Positions 43,101 to 52,859 of a stretch of DNA of 64,000 nucleotides are shown in pieces (positions within the stretch are counted from its first letter, which is position 1; each line of letters opens with the position of its first letter). The DNA comes from Symbiodinium natans. Lineage: Eukaryota; Sar; Dinophyceae; Suessiales; Symbiodiniaceae. Location: the NCBI GenBank assembly GCA_905221605.1, contig CAJNDS010002109.1, positions 470,168 through 534,167 of the forward strand. Reading direction: 5' to 3'. The notes beneath the pieces were generated by a model that worked only from the letters and a program-made list of their open reading frames with translations, did no database searches and had not been told where the DNA came from. A program made the translations under genes and the position numbers.

Positions 43101-43519
43101 AGAGCACCCTTGGCCCTGAACCCAAAGCCGCCCGAACCCCAAGCTGTACGTCGGTTGGTCAGGGAGGGGGGCAGTAATTATGGGGATCACAAATGAGCCC
43201 ACATTCACATAGCTGAACCCTCAGCTCGGAGCCTTGCAACAAACTACCACAAACGAGCCTAGAAGTCAACATCCTACACCCTGCACCCTACACCCTACAC
43301 CCGACATCCTACCTACAGCCTCTAAACTCGAACTCAACACCCGGCACTGTTCAAAAAGCTTCAGCCCGCTGCCGCACGTCTGGTCGGCCAATCAGCTGCG
43401 CGTACTTGTCCGACCAAGTGACTAGGCACAACGCAGCTCGGCTAGGCTTTCCACGGCTTTCCTCCCTCGGAACCAGTGGCAAAAAGCCGAAAACTCCCGC
43501 AACCCCATGTCTTGAAAGC
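37073..43519 (-). CDS. Minus-strand exon tract, probably two unidentified genes
   Basis: Candidate minus exons (descending): 43435-43519, 43351-43432, about 42905-43140, 42760-42893, 42355-42412, 41346-41438 (ends in a stop), 40757-40808, 39048-39111, 37465-37548, 37073-37132. The stop at 41346-41348 suggests one gene ends there and another lies below it. Introns contain CCCTAAA arrays, MITE-like elements and poly-C tracts. No protein family recognised. Confidence 0.5.
37465..37548 (-). CDS. Exon ISWMLARAWIDDKKRPKAFV
   Basis: Minus strand, donor TTAGGG/GTACTA. Clear protein-like composition. The acceptor is not obvious within 20 bases upstream. Confidence 0.55.
37836..37932. mobile_element. 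MITE family B, copy 5
   Basis: GGGATGTTTCCAATTATACTAACAGTCC ... GGACTGTTAGTATAAGGGGGAACATCCC arms. Confidence 0.88.
38886..39024. mobile_element. MITE family A, copy 5
   Basis: CTTGAAGGTTCATGGTACTTACTAACC ... GGTTAGTATGTACCATGAACC, almost a perfect palindrome. Confidence 0.9.
39127..39335. repeat. CCCTAAAA octamer array with higher-order units
   Basis: CCCTAAAA units with repeated insertion of AATCACCCTAA blocks, giving a two-level repeat. Confidence 0.92.
39412..39552. repeat. TTTAGGG array switching to TTTGGGG
   Basis: Five to six TTTAGGG units change abruptly to about 13 consecutive TTTGGGG units. A poly-C tract follows at about 39562-39580. Confidence 0.95.
41253..41325. repeat. CCCTAAA array
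   Basis: About 10 perfect CCCTAAA units; a similar array is at 41093-41170. Confidence 0.95.
41346..41438 (-). CDS. C-terminal exon with acidic tail and stop
   Basis: It encodes PPGDIEDLSTAASDDWQDAK and LEPETWKI, then TGA (41346-41348). An acidic, Trp-containing tail; family unknown. Confidence 0.65.
   Translation of the reverse strand, partial: PGPPGDIEDLSTAASDDWQDAKLEPETWKI
42446..42590. mobile_element. MITE family A, copy 6
   Basis: TACTTGGTGCTCCATGATACTT ... GTACCATGAACCTGCAAGTA. Confidence 0.82.
42760..42893 (-). CDS. Exon with CVQC motif
   Basis: It encodes FNSEKHTGECVQCMELDAGD and VLFFRIGRRAPQAWQSR on the minus strand, ending at G/GTACC. The ECVQC pair could bind metal together with upstream His, but there is no second pair in the exon. 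Confidence 0.6.
43435..43519 (-). CDS. Exon GLREFSAFCHWFRGRKAVES
   Basis: Acceptor CCTCTCAG on the minus strand. Strong coding look, followed by the next exon (43351-43432, WSDKYAQLIGRPDVRQRAEA then TGA in that frame). The junction between the two is unresolved. Confidence 0.55.
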
Positions 43520-43983
43520 TGAGAGGTCCAGACTTGCTAACAGAGACACGGAACTATAAGGAAAGGGAGATGCTGTTGAGTCTGTGAGGGAGAATTCCCC
43601 CCCAAAGGAGAACACCGGAACCACACAAACCAAATCACGGCTCACCTCTCCCTCCTTCTCTCTCTCTCTCTGTCTCTCTCTCGCTCCCTCTCTCTTGTAT
43701 GTAAGGAGGCATGCTACTAGTAGTAGGCTCGCGCGTGCCCGCGCGCCAAGAGACTGCAGGGAGTTTAGGGCCGGGCTCTGGGGTTGGTTCGAGGGCTCCA
43801 GGGCCCTAGGGTTCCATGGTTAGGCCAGCCGAGCCTTCTTACAGGGGTTAGGGTTTACAGGGTATAGGGTATAGGGTATAGGGGAAAGAGTTTAGGGTTT
43901 AGGGTTTAGGGTTTAGGGTTCTGGGTCAGGGCTTTGAGGTGTTGGAAGGCTTTCGGCTTGATGCGACTAACCGCGTGGAGAAG

Positions 43984-44135
43984 GGCTCTCTCCGGCAACA
44001 CCGATTGCCGGAGTTTTGAGGACCGTGCGCACTGCCCCAAGAACTCTTCGGGTGGAATATGCGAAATGGAGCTTTTTGCATGTCGAACCTGTCTCTTGGG
44101 CTGTGGCAGATGTCGAAGAACTCGCGACGTCCCAG
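43984..44135 (+). CDS. Exon with ShKT-like cysteine pattern
   Basis: Acceptor GGAGAAG, donor CCCAG/GTTCTC. It contains DCRSFEDRAHC, GGIC and CRTCLLGCGRC. One extra Cys (CRTC) is present beyond the six of a standard ShKT domain. The minus strand is open too but less convincing. Confidence 0.42.
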
Positions 44136-46093
44136 GTTCTCCTGCCAACTGTGGTTTCTTTACATGAACCGCCCTCCCGGTCCTAAACCCTAAGCCCTGA
44201 ACCCTAAGCCCGAAACCCTACACCCATCCAGATCCTGAAGCCAGGCTCGCAACTAGAAACCTGCCACCCTACCTGGGAACCTGAAGCCGTGCAACCTGGT
44301 GCAGGGCGGAGGGCTTGAGGGTTTTCGGTGTCAGGGTTTCGGTTTGAGGGATTTAGGGCTTAGGGTTCTTAACCTGAAACGCTAGGCTCTAAAGAACATT
44401 GGTAACCGCCCAGGGTCCTCGAGATTGCTTTCCGAAGAGTGGCCTGGGTAGCCCACACTGAAGTGCATTTGAGGCTTTTGGGGTTAGAGATTAGGGTCCC
44501 CAAAGCCTGCAACCCCTAGAAAAAAGCCTCACTTCCGCAGTTAACCCCCTGTGAAACTCGAATAGACCGAACACAAATCCGAACAAACCCTAATAAGTGG
44601 GTTTAGGTCGCGAGCTGAGGTGGCCGCGTCTTTTTCTCTGCTTTTTATTCTTATATTTATAATTTGTGCAACTTTTGTTTGTAGTGGGCGCATGCTGAAC
44701 AATGTCAAGAAATAATATCGACCCCAGATTCGTTTAGGGTTTAGGAACCCTTTAAAACTTTTAAATGCAACATCCGGGCGAAGTCACAGAGTTGATCACT
44801 GCGAGTGAGGTCACTGTCGAACAACCGAGACATCCCGCACAACCCTGACCCTAAATGCCTACACCCTACGCACCCTGAATCCCTAAAACCTACACGCCTG
44901 AAACCCTAAGTGCCTAAGGCCGTTCCTGGTATCCGGCCCCTGAACCATCCAGCACTTTACGAACCACAAAGCTCCCTCAACATGTTTAGGGTTTAGGGTT
45001 TAGGGTTTAGGGTTCAGGGTTCAGGGTTTAGGGTTTAGGGTTTAGGGGTCCCTGCAAACCCGACATGTTCATGCCTAGAACCCCAAAGCACAAGAAACTC
45101 AAAGTCCGAAAAGAAGCCCGAAACCCTAAACCCCAAGCCCGAAACCCTAAACCCCGGCAAGCCCTCGATGCCAAAACACTCTCATGCGCCAAGCGCCCTC
45201 GAAACATACAGCCCCGCAAACACGAAACCCCTAACCCCTAAACGCTAAGCCTAAACCCTAAACCCTGCACCCCAAACCCTAAAGTGCCAAAACGCCCTGA
45301 AACCCCAAACCCTTGTTCTCCCTAAACCCAAACAAAACTTCCTACACCCTAAACCCTAAACCTTAAGCCCTAAACCCCACCGTGGCAAGATCGAGATCCG
45401 GTCTCACGGCGGTGGCTTTTCGGAGGCGCCTCGAAGGGCAGCCCCTACAACCCCCTCGAAAACCCTTAAAGGTTAGGGTTTAGGGTTTAGGTTTAGGGTT
45501 TAGGGTTTAGGGGTTAGGGTTTAGGGTTCAGGGTTCAGAAGCTAGAGAGTTCAGGGTTTGAATCTTTAGGGTGTAGAAAACCGGAAGTTTTGGTTTCTAG
45601 GCGTTAAATGAGCACGATCAGAAGGCGAGGGAACTTAAACCTGCAAAGGTCAAGACGAGGGTGGAGCGCAAACCGGGGGGGGGGGGGGGGGCGGCACGCC
45701 TGAGTGCTTTTAGCAGCACCGCACCCAATTAAATGAGACACCCCGAACCCTAAACCGAATTCCCCTACGCGACAATCCCCAGAATTCTGAAAAACCCACA
45801 AGCGACCTTCAATCATCACGTGGCTACAGAGATGCACCGCCCAAAGCTTGCCGGAACACCGTCGAGGGTTCTGTGTGTTCAGGGCTTGGCTGGTCTGAGC
45901 TACACTTTAAAACTTAAAACCCTTTGAAGATTATTTATGAATAGGTTCGCGTATAAGGCAAAAAAGGTTGTTATTAAAACGGCATCTGAAAGCACAACCC
46001 AGTAGCGGCTGCCCCAAGATATGCAAACACTGCCTCGTCTCGGGGAGATCACCGGTGGCCGCTTCGGGACCTGTGCCCGAGGGTGCGCCGTAG
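43984..46093 (+). CDS. Plus-strand exon tract with ShKT-like cysteine pattern
   Basis: Candidate exons 43984-44135, 44771-44846, 44919-44984, 45379-45470, 45803-45866 and 46013-46093 (TAG at 46091-46093). The first exon has Cys spacing C-x8-C-x8-C-x9-C-x3-C-x2-C as in ShKT domains; the last has GCPKICKHC, again C-x3-C-x2-C. ShKT domains are small disulphide modules found in many secreted enzymes and other proteins, so the domain does not imply toxicity. A secreted role would need a signal peptide, which I have not found. Other frames of some blocks are also open. Confidence 0.42.
44919..44984 (+). CDS. Candidate exon PGIRPLNHPALYEPQSSLNM
   Basis: After CCTAAG, running up to a TTTAGGG array whose first bases would supply the donor region. 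Confidence 0.5.
46013..46093 (+). CDS. C-terminal candidate exon with CPKICKHC and stop
   Basis: Acceptor CACAACCCAG. It encodes SGCPKICKHCLVSGRSP, then PVAASGPVPEGAP and TAG. It could be the end of the ShKT-like gene. Confidence 0.45.
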   Translation, partial: PKICKHCLVSGRSPVAASGPVPEGAP

Positions 46094-46897
46094 ACGCGGC
46101 CACTGGCCTGCAGGCGGTCTAAGGTTTGAATCTGAAGGTGTCTGAGGATTTAAGGCTTTAGAAGGACCTGACAAAGGGCTTTAGAAGCTTTAGAGCTAGG
46201 GTATAAGGTTTAGGGTTTTTGGCCGGGTGATCAGGAGATAGGGCTTTGGGGTTGATCAAACATGCCCTAGTCAAACACTACACACAATGCGAAACTCATC
46301 AGACACCGCCAGGTACCCTCCTAAACCCTAAACCCCAACCCCAACCACACCAGAAGGGGGGACCACACCACAACGGGGGGGGGGGGGGTCCCATCTGTGG
46401 GGAGCGCGCGCGCCCGGACCACACGTACCCTACAAACCCTGTGAACAGAAAATTTGGGCTTCGTTTCAGCCCTATGAACCCCGAAACCCCAAGCCTTCCG
46501 CTGCTCTGAGCGACGAAGGCGTCGGCCTCCCACATCTACCTGGTCCATGGCAGGTTTAGGGTTTAGGGTTTAGGGTCTAGGGTTTAGGGTTCAGAGTTTA
46601 GGGTTGAACACCCAGTTAAACCCAATAGACCCTCAACCCCAAACCCCTAAACCCCAAGCTTAGGGCTCGGCGGGGGGGGGGGGGGGTGGTCTGCGGCGCC
46701 ATACATGGCTCAACCCTTTACTAAGATTTAGTTCGGGAGCTCAGAGTATGAAAAAACAGCCTGGTTTAGCCTTCGTTTAGTGTTTAGGGTATACGAATCT
46801 ATGTTGTTGTGGCTCCTGAATGAGCAAACCCTAGCAAACCCTCAACCCCAAGGCCTCCTTCGACCCTAGCTCATAAGGCTGCTGAATATATGGGGGT

Positions 46898-46970
46898 TTA
46901 GGGTTGTTTAGGGTTTAGGGTTTAGGGTTTAGGGTTTAGGGTTTAGGGTTTAGGGTTTAGGGTTTGGGGC
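46898..46970. repeat. TTTAGGG array
   Basis: About ten units, mostly perfect. Confidence 0.95.
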
Positions 46971-47097
46971 TCGTGCCCATCCCCAAATTGATACCCAGCC
47001 GAAACCCTAAACCGAAACCTTAAATCCGGCCATAAATAGTTGGGGCTGTTGGGGGAACATTGTTCGGTCTATGGCTGGTGTCAAGTAGGGTGTCCCC

Positions 47098-47247
47098 TAC
47101 TTGGAGGTTCGTGGTGCTTATTCACCAGTTATAACTGTACTTATGACCACTTATAAGCCCCTTAAGTGCCCTAATATGGTTTATAAGTCCAGTTATAGGT
47201 ACAGTTATAATTGGCTATTAAGTACTTGTACCATGAACCTCCAAGTA
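47098..47247. mobile_element. MITE family A, copy 7
   Basis: TACTTGGAGGTTCGTGGTGCTT ... TTGTACCATGAACCTCCAAGTA with TTATAACTGTACTTATGA arms. Confidence 0.88.
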
Positions 47248-47670
47248 GTTAGGGTCTAAAGTCTGAAGTTTCTTGGGGCTCAGGGTCTTGCAGCCTAAGG
47301 GAGTGAAGCTAAACTTTACACCCTAATCCCTGGACCCCAAAAACCTCTTGCAGCCCTAAACCCTAAACCCTAAACCCTAAACCCTAAACCCTAAACCCTA
47401 AACCCCAAACCCTAAACCCTGAACCCACACCCGACTCAGCCTCTCAAAGCCTCTTGCAGCTCGAAGCCCTCAAACCGTCGACTACTCGCCCTCTCTAGAA
47501 ATGTCGACCGCCCTCCGTAGGAGAGAACAGGGACCCAATCGGAACCCAGATCTGAAACAGGAACCCCCAAACCCTAAACCTTAAAAAACCCTAAACCCTA
47601 AACCCTAAACCCTAAACCCTAAACCCTGAACCCTAAGCCCTAAGCCCTAAGCCCTAAGCCTTACGCAACC

Positions 47671-47741
47671 CTGGGGCCGCCACATCCGGGTTGACTTTAA
47701 AAGCGTTGAGGGCTCGCTCCTCAAGGAGGGCTTCGAAATTC
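47671..47741 (-). CDS. Exon NFEALLEERALNAFKVNPDV
   Basis: Acceptor GAGCTAG, end at CCCAG/GGTTGCG. Last exon of this gene that I can see; no stop found in it. Confidence 0.6.
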
Positions 47742-50700
47742 CTAGCTCCCTAAACCCTAAACCCTAAACCCGAAACCCTAAACCCTGAATAGATAGGCTT
47801 GAGGTGTCAAGCAATTTAGACGTCGGGTTAAGGGTTGACATGTTTGGGGACTGCAGGGTCTGGGCCCCCTAGACCTTAGGCCTGCTTCCCAACAGCCGAA
47901 GGGTTGGGTTTCTATCTCTAGAGGCTAACCCTAAACCCTAAACCCTAAACCCTAAAGCCACTGGAGCCCTCGGAAGGGAACCGGAACGGAACTTGATACT
48001 CTTTGTCTTGCTGGCTGTTGGGCTGCACAGCTGGGTTACTTGATCCCTTGAAGAGGCCATGCAAGCTGTGTAGGGTTTAGGGTTGAGGGGTTTCGGGCTC
48101 ATAGACATCGCTACCTGCGAAGCCGTAGCGCTACCCGGACCTCCCAAACCAACATACCCAGCATGGCCTAGAATGCGCAAAGCAAGGCATCTAGCCTATT
48201 GCAAGGTGTTCTGTTTTCAAGTTTAGTTAGTCACAGCGACGAATTCCAAGCAAACAGTGCCCTGTAAGCTCTAGAGAGTCTCGCTGCCATAAACCATGAC
48301 CTCTAGACCGTAAACCGTAACGACAGCCCCCTAAATCCAAATCATCACCTTATCTTCGGAACTGGGGGGTAGTTCAGGTGGGGTTGCACCCTCAACCTAA
48401 ACCCTGAATCCTATACTCTTGGTAGCCCAGTGCCCATGTTATCAAGAAGGGTACCTTTTTGATGTTGTTAACGAACCCCAGAGCCCAAAGCTTGGCAAAA
48501 GGTACCATTGGGATACCAAGAGGAGCGGGTCCCGTTAGGGTTTAGGGTTTAGGGTTTAGGGTTTAGGGTTTAGGGTTTAGGGTTTAGGGTTTAGGGTTTA
48601 GGGTTTAGGGTTTCGGGTTTAGGGTGAACCCTGCAAGCGAACCGTTAGCCTGAACCGGAGACATTCTGGGCCACCCTGGCAAAGTCTGCTCGTGTGGCCT
48701 TTTGTGTCTGCAATTGCCTGGGAACATTTAGGGTTTAGGGTTCAGGGTTCAGGGTTTAGGGTTTAGGGCTTAGGGCCCCAAACTCTGGACGCTGAGCCCC
48801 AACACGACACCCCAAAACCCCAAACCCGAAGCTTCATGCGCCCTAAACCCGACTGTGGCAATGAAACACCGACCCGACTCCCTAGGAAACTCAGGAATGA
48901 ACGGGAACCTTGCTTTGATTGTTTAGGGTCTCGGGTTTAGGGTTTAGGGTTTGGGGTCTGGGGTCACAAATCAAGCGATGGGGATCGGCGCCCAGAGATG
49001 GAAACACTGTGGTCCCCATTTCATGCGCCAACTCGGCAGTCACCGGCCACCCGAAACATGCAAGCTTGTCCTGAGCAGTCAAAAAACTCATAGTTGCCTG
49101 CGAAGGTACTTCCCTGGGTTCTTGCGGAAGGTTGGTATGGCACTGTGCGCAGACCACGAGCGTGTAAACTCGTACCGGTCTCCCAGGAAGTACACTAAGT
49201 TCGGGTTCTCGTGGGCGAGCTGGTGATACTTGTTCACAAAGTCGGCATCCAGCTGCCTGACCAGTTGCTTCTCCCGCTCCGTGAGAAGGTACCAAAAGGT
49301 TTCCCGTTCCTGGGCTGTAAGCGCTAAATCCTAAAATGATAAACCCCTCTACCACTACAAACTGCTACCCGATCCAAAACTCTACTAGTAACCTAGCTAG
49401 TAATAACCCTCACCCCAAGCAAAGACAAAAAACAGAACTATTGAAAGCGTAGGGCTTAAACACCTGAAAGCCCTGAGCCCCAAAACAACCTGAAATCCCA
49501 CTTCAAAACCCTAGATGCGTATCCCTTTGTTTTTCCAGAAGAGCACAGAAACGCATGAAGCATGGTTCTTATTACTAGTATCCCCAAAAGGACACCAATA
49601 ATATACACAGAAAAACGTAAATACACTCAAAAGTAGCAGTAGTAGAAACACATCCCTAACCCCCCAACCCTAAACCCTATGTTCACATGCAGGCAGTTGA
49701 TACTTGCGCCGCCTTCCCACACCAACTGCGCGGAAGCTTCTACCGAACGACAGCCCTGAACCCGGGTCAACGCCAAACTCAACAAGGCTTTTGGGGTTTA
49801 GGGGTTTAGGGGTTTAGGGGTTTAGGGGTTTAGGGGTTTAGGGTCCAGGGTTTAGGGCTTAGAGTTTAGGGTTTAGGGTTGGCAGGCTGCATCTTCCTGC
49901 TTCTTAGGGGGAGCAGGGTACCCTATATAGCCGAAAGGCTTTCTGCAGGGTGACATAAGCTGCCGAATTCCAGAAATCGCGATGAAGATGCTCAGGAGCT
50001 AGTAGGATTCACTAAGCCTTTAAGGGCCCTCCCCGCGGTTTAGGGTTTAGGGTTTAGGGTTTAGGGTTTAGGGTTTAGGGATACGGGTTAAGGGTTTAGG
50101 GTTTAGGGTCCCCGAACACCATTGTGGGTCTGGGCTTTGAAGCAAAGAAGTAAGCGTGGTAGTTACAATCATCCCAGGGAGCCCCCAAAAAACCCTGCAT
50201 TAAGGAATACACCTTAGCTTATACAGGGAACCTTCGTATGATTAAAGAGGTACTCCCAAATCCCTGAACCCTAAACCCTAAACCCTAAATCTAAAAAAAC
50301 CCTAAACCATGAACCCCTTTAAGGTATGTTGCGTATTTCAGGCCTATTGGGCTCTTTGGGACCATCATCATCGCGCTTCTGGCAGCAACAGTAAGAAGGA
50401 TGGGCTTTGGGTAGCTTCAGCTCAGCCCGCAAGTTAGGGTTTAGGGTTTAGGGTTTAGGGTTTAGGGTTTAGGGTTTAGGGTTTAGGGTTTAGGGTTTAG
50501 GGTTTAGGGTTTAGGGTTTAGGGTTTAGTGTTTGGGGTGTGGGGTTTGGGGTTTCGGGTTTAGGGTAGGGTTTAGGGTTTAGGGTTTAGGGTTGAGGGTT
50601 CAGGGTTTAGGGTTTAGGGTTTAGGAAGGGTTTTAGGGTCTAAAGGGCCCTTCTGGGTGTCCGACGGCACTGCTCGTTTCTGCCTGCGAGCCTCCCACTG

Positions 50701-51245
50701 GGTTATGGGTGTCTCTGTCTCACGCTGTCCCTAAACTGAGGCCCCTAAATCCAGGCGTTTAGGGTTTAGGGTTTAGGGGTTGGTTGAGGGTGTCCTTGCA
50801 AACCGACTGCTATGACGAAACCGATGGTCACTTGTCAAGACTTCGAAGGCAGCCCCTGATACTGAGGGCACCGCCACCCCCCCCCCCCCGCGCCCCCTCC
50901 AAAGAAGAGAGACCGCAGTTGGACCAGGATTTCGAGAAGTGACAACCTTCGGTAAAGCTCTGACTGGTGCATCGTGAAGGCGTAAACCCTAGCAGACCCC
51001 TGAACACTAAGCCACTCTGCACACATTCCGAAGGCTTGAGAGGGGCGAGGGCTCTTCAGGGTTTAGGATTTAGGACTTAGAGTGCTTTTAAAGCTTCTGC
51101 TAGAGTTCTGGCTGAGGGCTTAGAGTAGAGGTCTGGCCGTAACTCAGGTTCGGAGGTCTTGAAGAGCCCTAGACAGGCATCATGCGCAAGCCTCTCCGTT
51201 GGCCGTGGCCGCCGCAGCGTCTCGGCGTGCTTGGCTGAAGCTCAT
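47671..51245 (-). CDS. Minus-strand many-exon gene, unidentified
   Basis: Exons (descending): 51186-51245, 50897-50984, 50646-50727, 50353-50433, 50108-50164, 49922-49990, 49682-49793, 49110-49314, 48654-48715, 48115-48167, 47956-48065, 47671-47741. The ATG at 51243-51245 is a possible start. Most have good AG acceptors and GT donors, and one has GC. Every intron holds telomere-like arrays. The protein looks globular and helical, with no signature I recognise. It is divergent from a plus-strand gene beginning at about 51.3 kb. Confidence 0.65.
47956..48065 (-). CDS. Exon SLHGLFKGSSNPAVQPNSQQ
   Basis: Acceptor CCCTACACAG. Continues with DKEYQVPFRFPSEGSSG up to a CCCTAAA/TTTAGGG array. Confidence 0.7.
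48418..48527. mobile_element. TIR element family C, copy 1
   Basis: CTCTTGGTAGCCCAGTGCCC ... CATTGGGATACCAAGAGG. Related copies with TGGTAGCC / GGGCTACCAAG ends at about 30780-30890, 54130-54250 and 56455-56575. Confidence 0.75.
49110..49314 (-). CDS. Largest exon of the gene, highly protein-like
   Basis: Acceptor CGCTTACAG, donor GGGAA/GTACC. It encodes QERETFWYLLTEREKQLVRQ, LDADFVNKYHQLAHENPNLV and YFLGDRYEFTRSWSAHS. Charged helices followed by an aromatic segment; no family recognised. Confidence 0.8.
49922..49990 (-). CDS. Exon HLHRDFWNSAAYVTLQKAFR
   Basis: Acceptor GCTCCTGAG, donor ATATAGG/GTACCC. Confidence 0.7.
50434..50627. repeat. Long TTTAGGG array
   Basis: About 190 bp, first 13 units perfect, then TTTAGTG, TTTGGGG and TTCAGGG variants. 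Confidence 0.95.
50897..50984 (-). CDS. Exon FTMHQSELYRRLSLLEILVQ
   Basis: Minus strand, running into a poly-C/poly-G tract that must mark its end. Leucine-rich helix. Confidence 0.65.
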
Positions 51246-51300
51246 GGGTGATGCTATCTCCTGCAAATGGAGGGTATGGGCAAAACCGGCAATCTAGCAG
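51246..51300. promoter_or_regulatory. Short divergent intergenic region (inferred)
   Basis: About 55 bp separate the first minus-strand exon (possible ATG at 51245) from the first plus-strand exon (from 51301). No recognisable promoter motif was seen. The 5' ends are not proven, so first exons of both genes could lie elsewhere. Confidence 0.3.
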
Positions 51301-52056
51301 GTGATGCCCTCAGATGAAGTTCAGGGGAAGAACCTCCCAAAGCAAAAGGTAAACCCTAACCCTAGGCCCTCAACCCTAACCCAATCAGGGGGACGGGGGG
51401 CAAGGAAAGTTTTTGAGCAGCTTGAGTTGAACATGCCATCAGGCAAATTGTCGAAACACACTCTGACTCCCTGCACCCCTAACAACCCTACCGGCCTCTG
51501 CCTTCAACCCAAGAAAACCTCATCAAAGCATATATACAAGACCATGTAGCACCCGAAAAACCCTGAAACCTCTAAGGCAGTCGCATCCTAAACCCTGTGA
51601 GGCAATAACACCCCACCAAAGCCATGCTCCAAAATCTCACGCAGGAAAACTCCTAAACACCCTAAACCCTAAACCCCTAAATCCTAAACCCCAAACCCTA
51701 GACGCCCTAGACCCTACGCCAGACCTCAATCCTGCAACCCTATAAACCTTCCCGCAAAGGCGGAATGCAACAACATGCAACAGAATCCTGAGGCCTTGAA
51801 GTTTCGTTTTAGGGCTCCCTAAACCCTAAACCCTAAACCCTAAACCCTGAACCCTGAACCCTGAACCCTAAACCCTAAACCCTAAACCCTAAACCCTAAA
51901 CCCTAAACCCTAAACCCTAAACCCTAAACCCTAACCCTAAACGTTTCCTGACTCTTGGCTCCTCCGCAACTCGCCTTTCCTGCAGAGATCGCTACGTCAA
52001 AGATCTGTTCCCGTCGGTTTGAGCCGAAGCCAGCGATGCCCGTGGTTTCGGGTTGA
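51301..52056 (+). CDS. Plus-strand exon tract, unidentified small gene
   Basis: Exons 51301-51348 (PSDEVQGKNLPKQK, donor AAAG/GTAAAC), about 51400-51465 (KVFEQLELNMPSGKLSKHT), possibly about 51724-51790 (AECNNMQQNPEALKF) and 51986-52056 (acceptor TTCCTGCAG, TSKICSRRFEPKPAMPVVSG then TGA). Basic and short; no domain recognised. Confidence 0.5.
51819..51950. repeat. CCCTAAA array
   Basis: About 18 units with three CCCTGAA units in the middle. Confidence 0.95.
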
Positions 52057-52439
52057 CCTAGAACCCCTAAACCCTAAACTCTAAACCCTAAACCCTAAAG
52101 CCTAAACCCTAAACCCTAAACCCAAACCCCAAACCCCAAACCCTAACCCTTCTATAGTTGTCTTTGGGGTTTACAGCTTAAGTAGCAGAATCTTTCTGTT
52201 GCTTCAGCTTCCTTTAGAGATGGAATGCAAGTCCTTTTAATATGCCACCACCACCACCACCACCTTCCCCCTGCCACCTCTAAAACAACTAGAAAGCAAA
52301 CCTAGCAGGGCCCGACAGATGTCCTTGCCGGGACAGTTGGGGAGGTAGGATTCCCATACTTAGAGCAAGGGAAGTGGTGCAATCGTGAGTTTGTCTAACA
52401 GTAGAGGCCTTAGGGGAGTGGCAAGGTCCCTGGAGGGGG

Positions 52440-52455
52440 GGGGGGGGGGGGGGGC
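52440..52455. repeat. Poly-G tract
   Basis: An approximately 20-base G run with flanking G-rich sequence. Confidence 0.8.
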
Positions 52456-52859
52456 TTGAAGGGCTGGTACTTGAAAAAAAAGAGAGGGCAAGGCGCATAC
52501 AGCTGAGGGGACAAGCAGCTTATTCTTGACAGGAATATACAGGTATGCATATATATATATATATGTATAATATGACCCAGCCTTCAAAACCAAACCCCAA
52601 CCCTGAAAATCCTGGCAAGCTAGACCACAACCCTGAAATTTCCGAAAACCTAAAGCTTAAGAACGTGCACCTGTAATGGGTCCCTTCCTATAAATAAATA
52701 TAAATAAATGTATATATATATATATATGTATGTGTAATTATATATATATACACACCTATACAGAAGACACACAAAGACGATGCGTACTCATATATATATA
52801 TATACACACACATATACAGTAGACACATAAAGACGATGCATACTCATATGTATATATAT

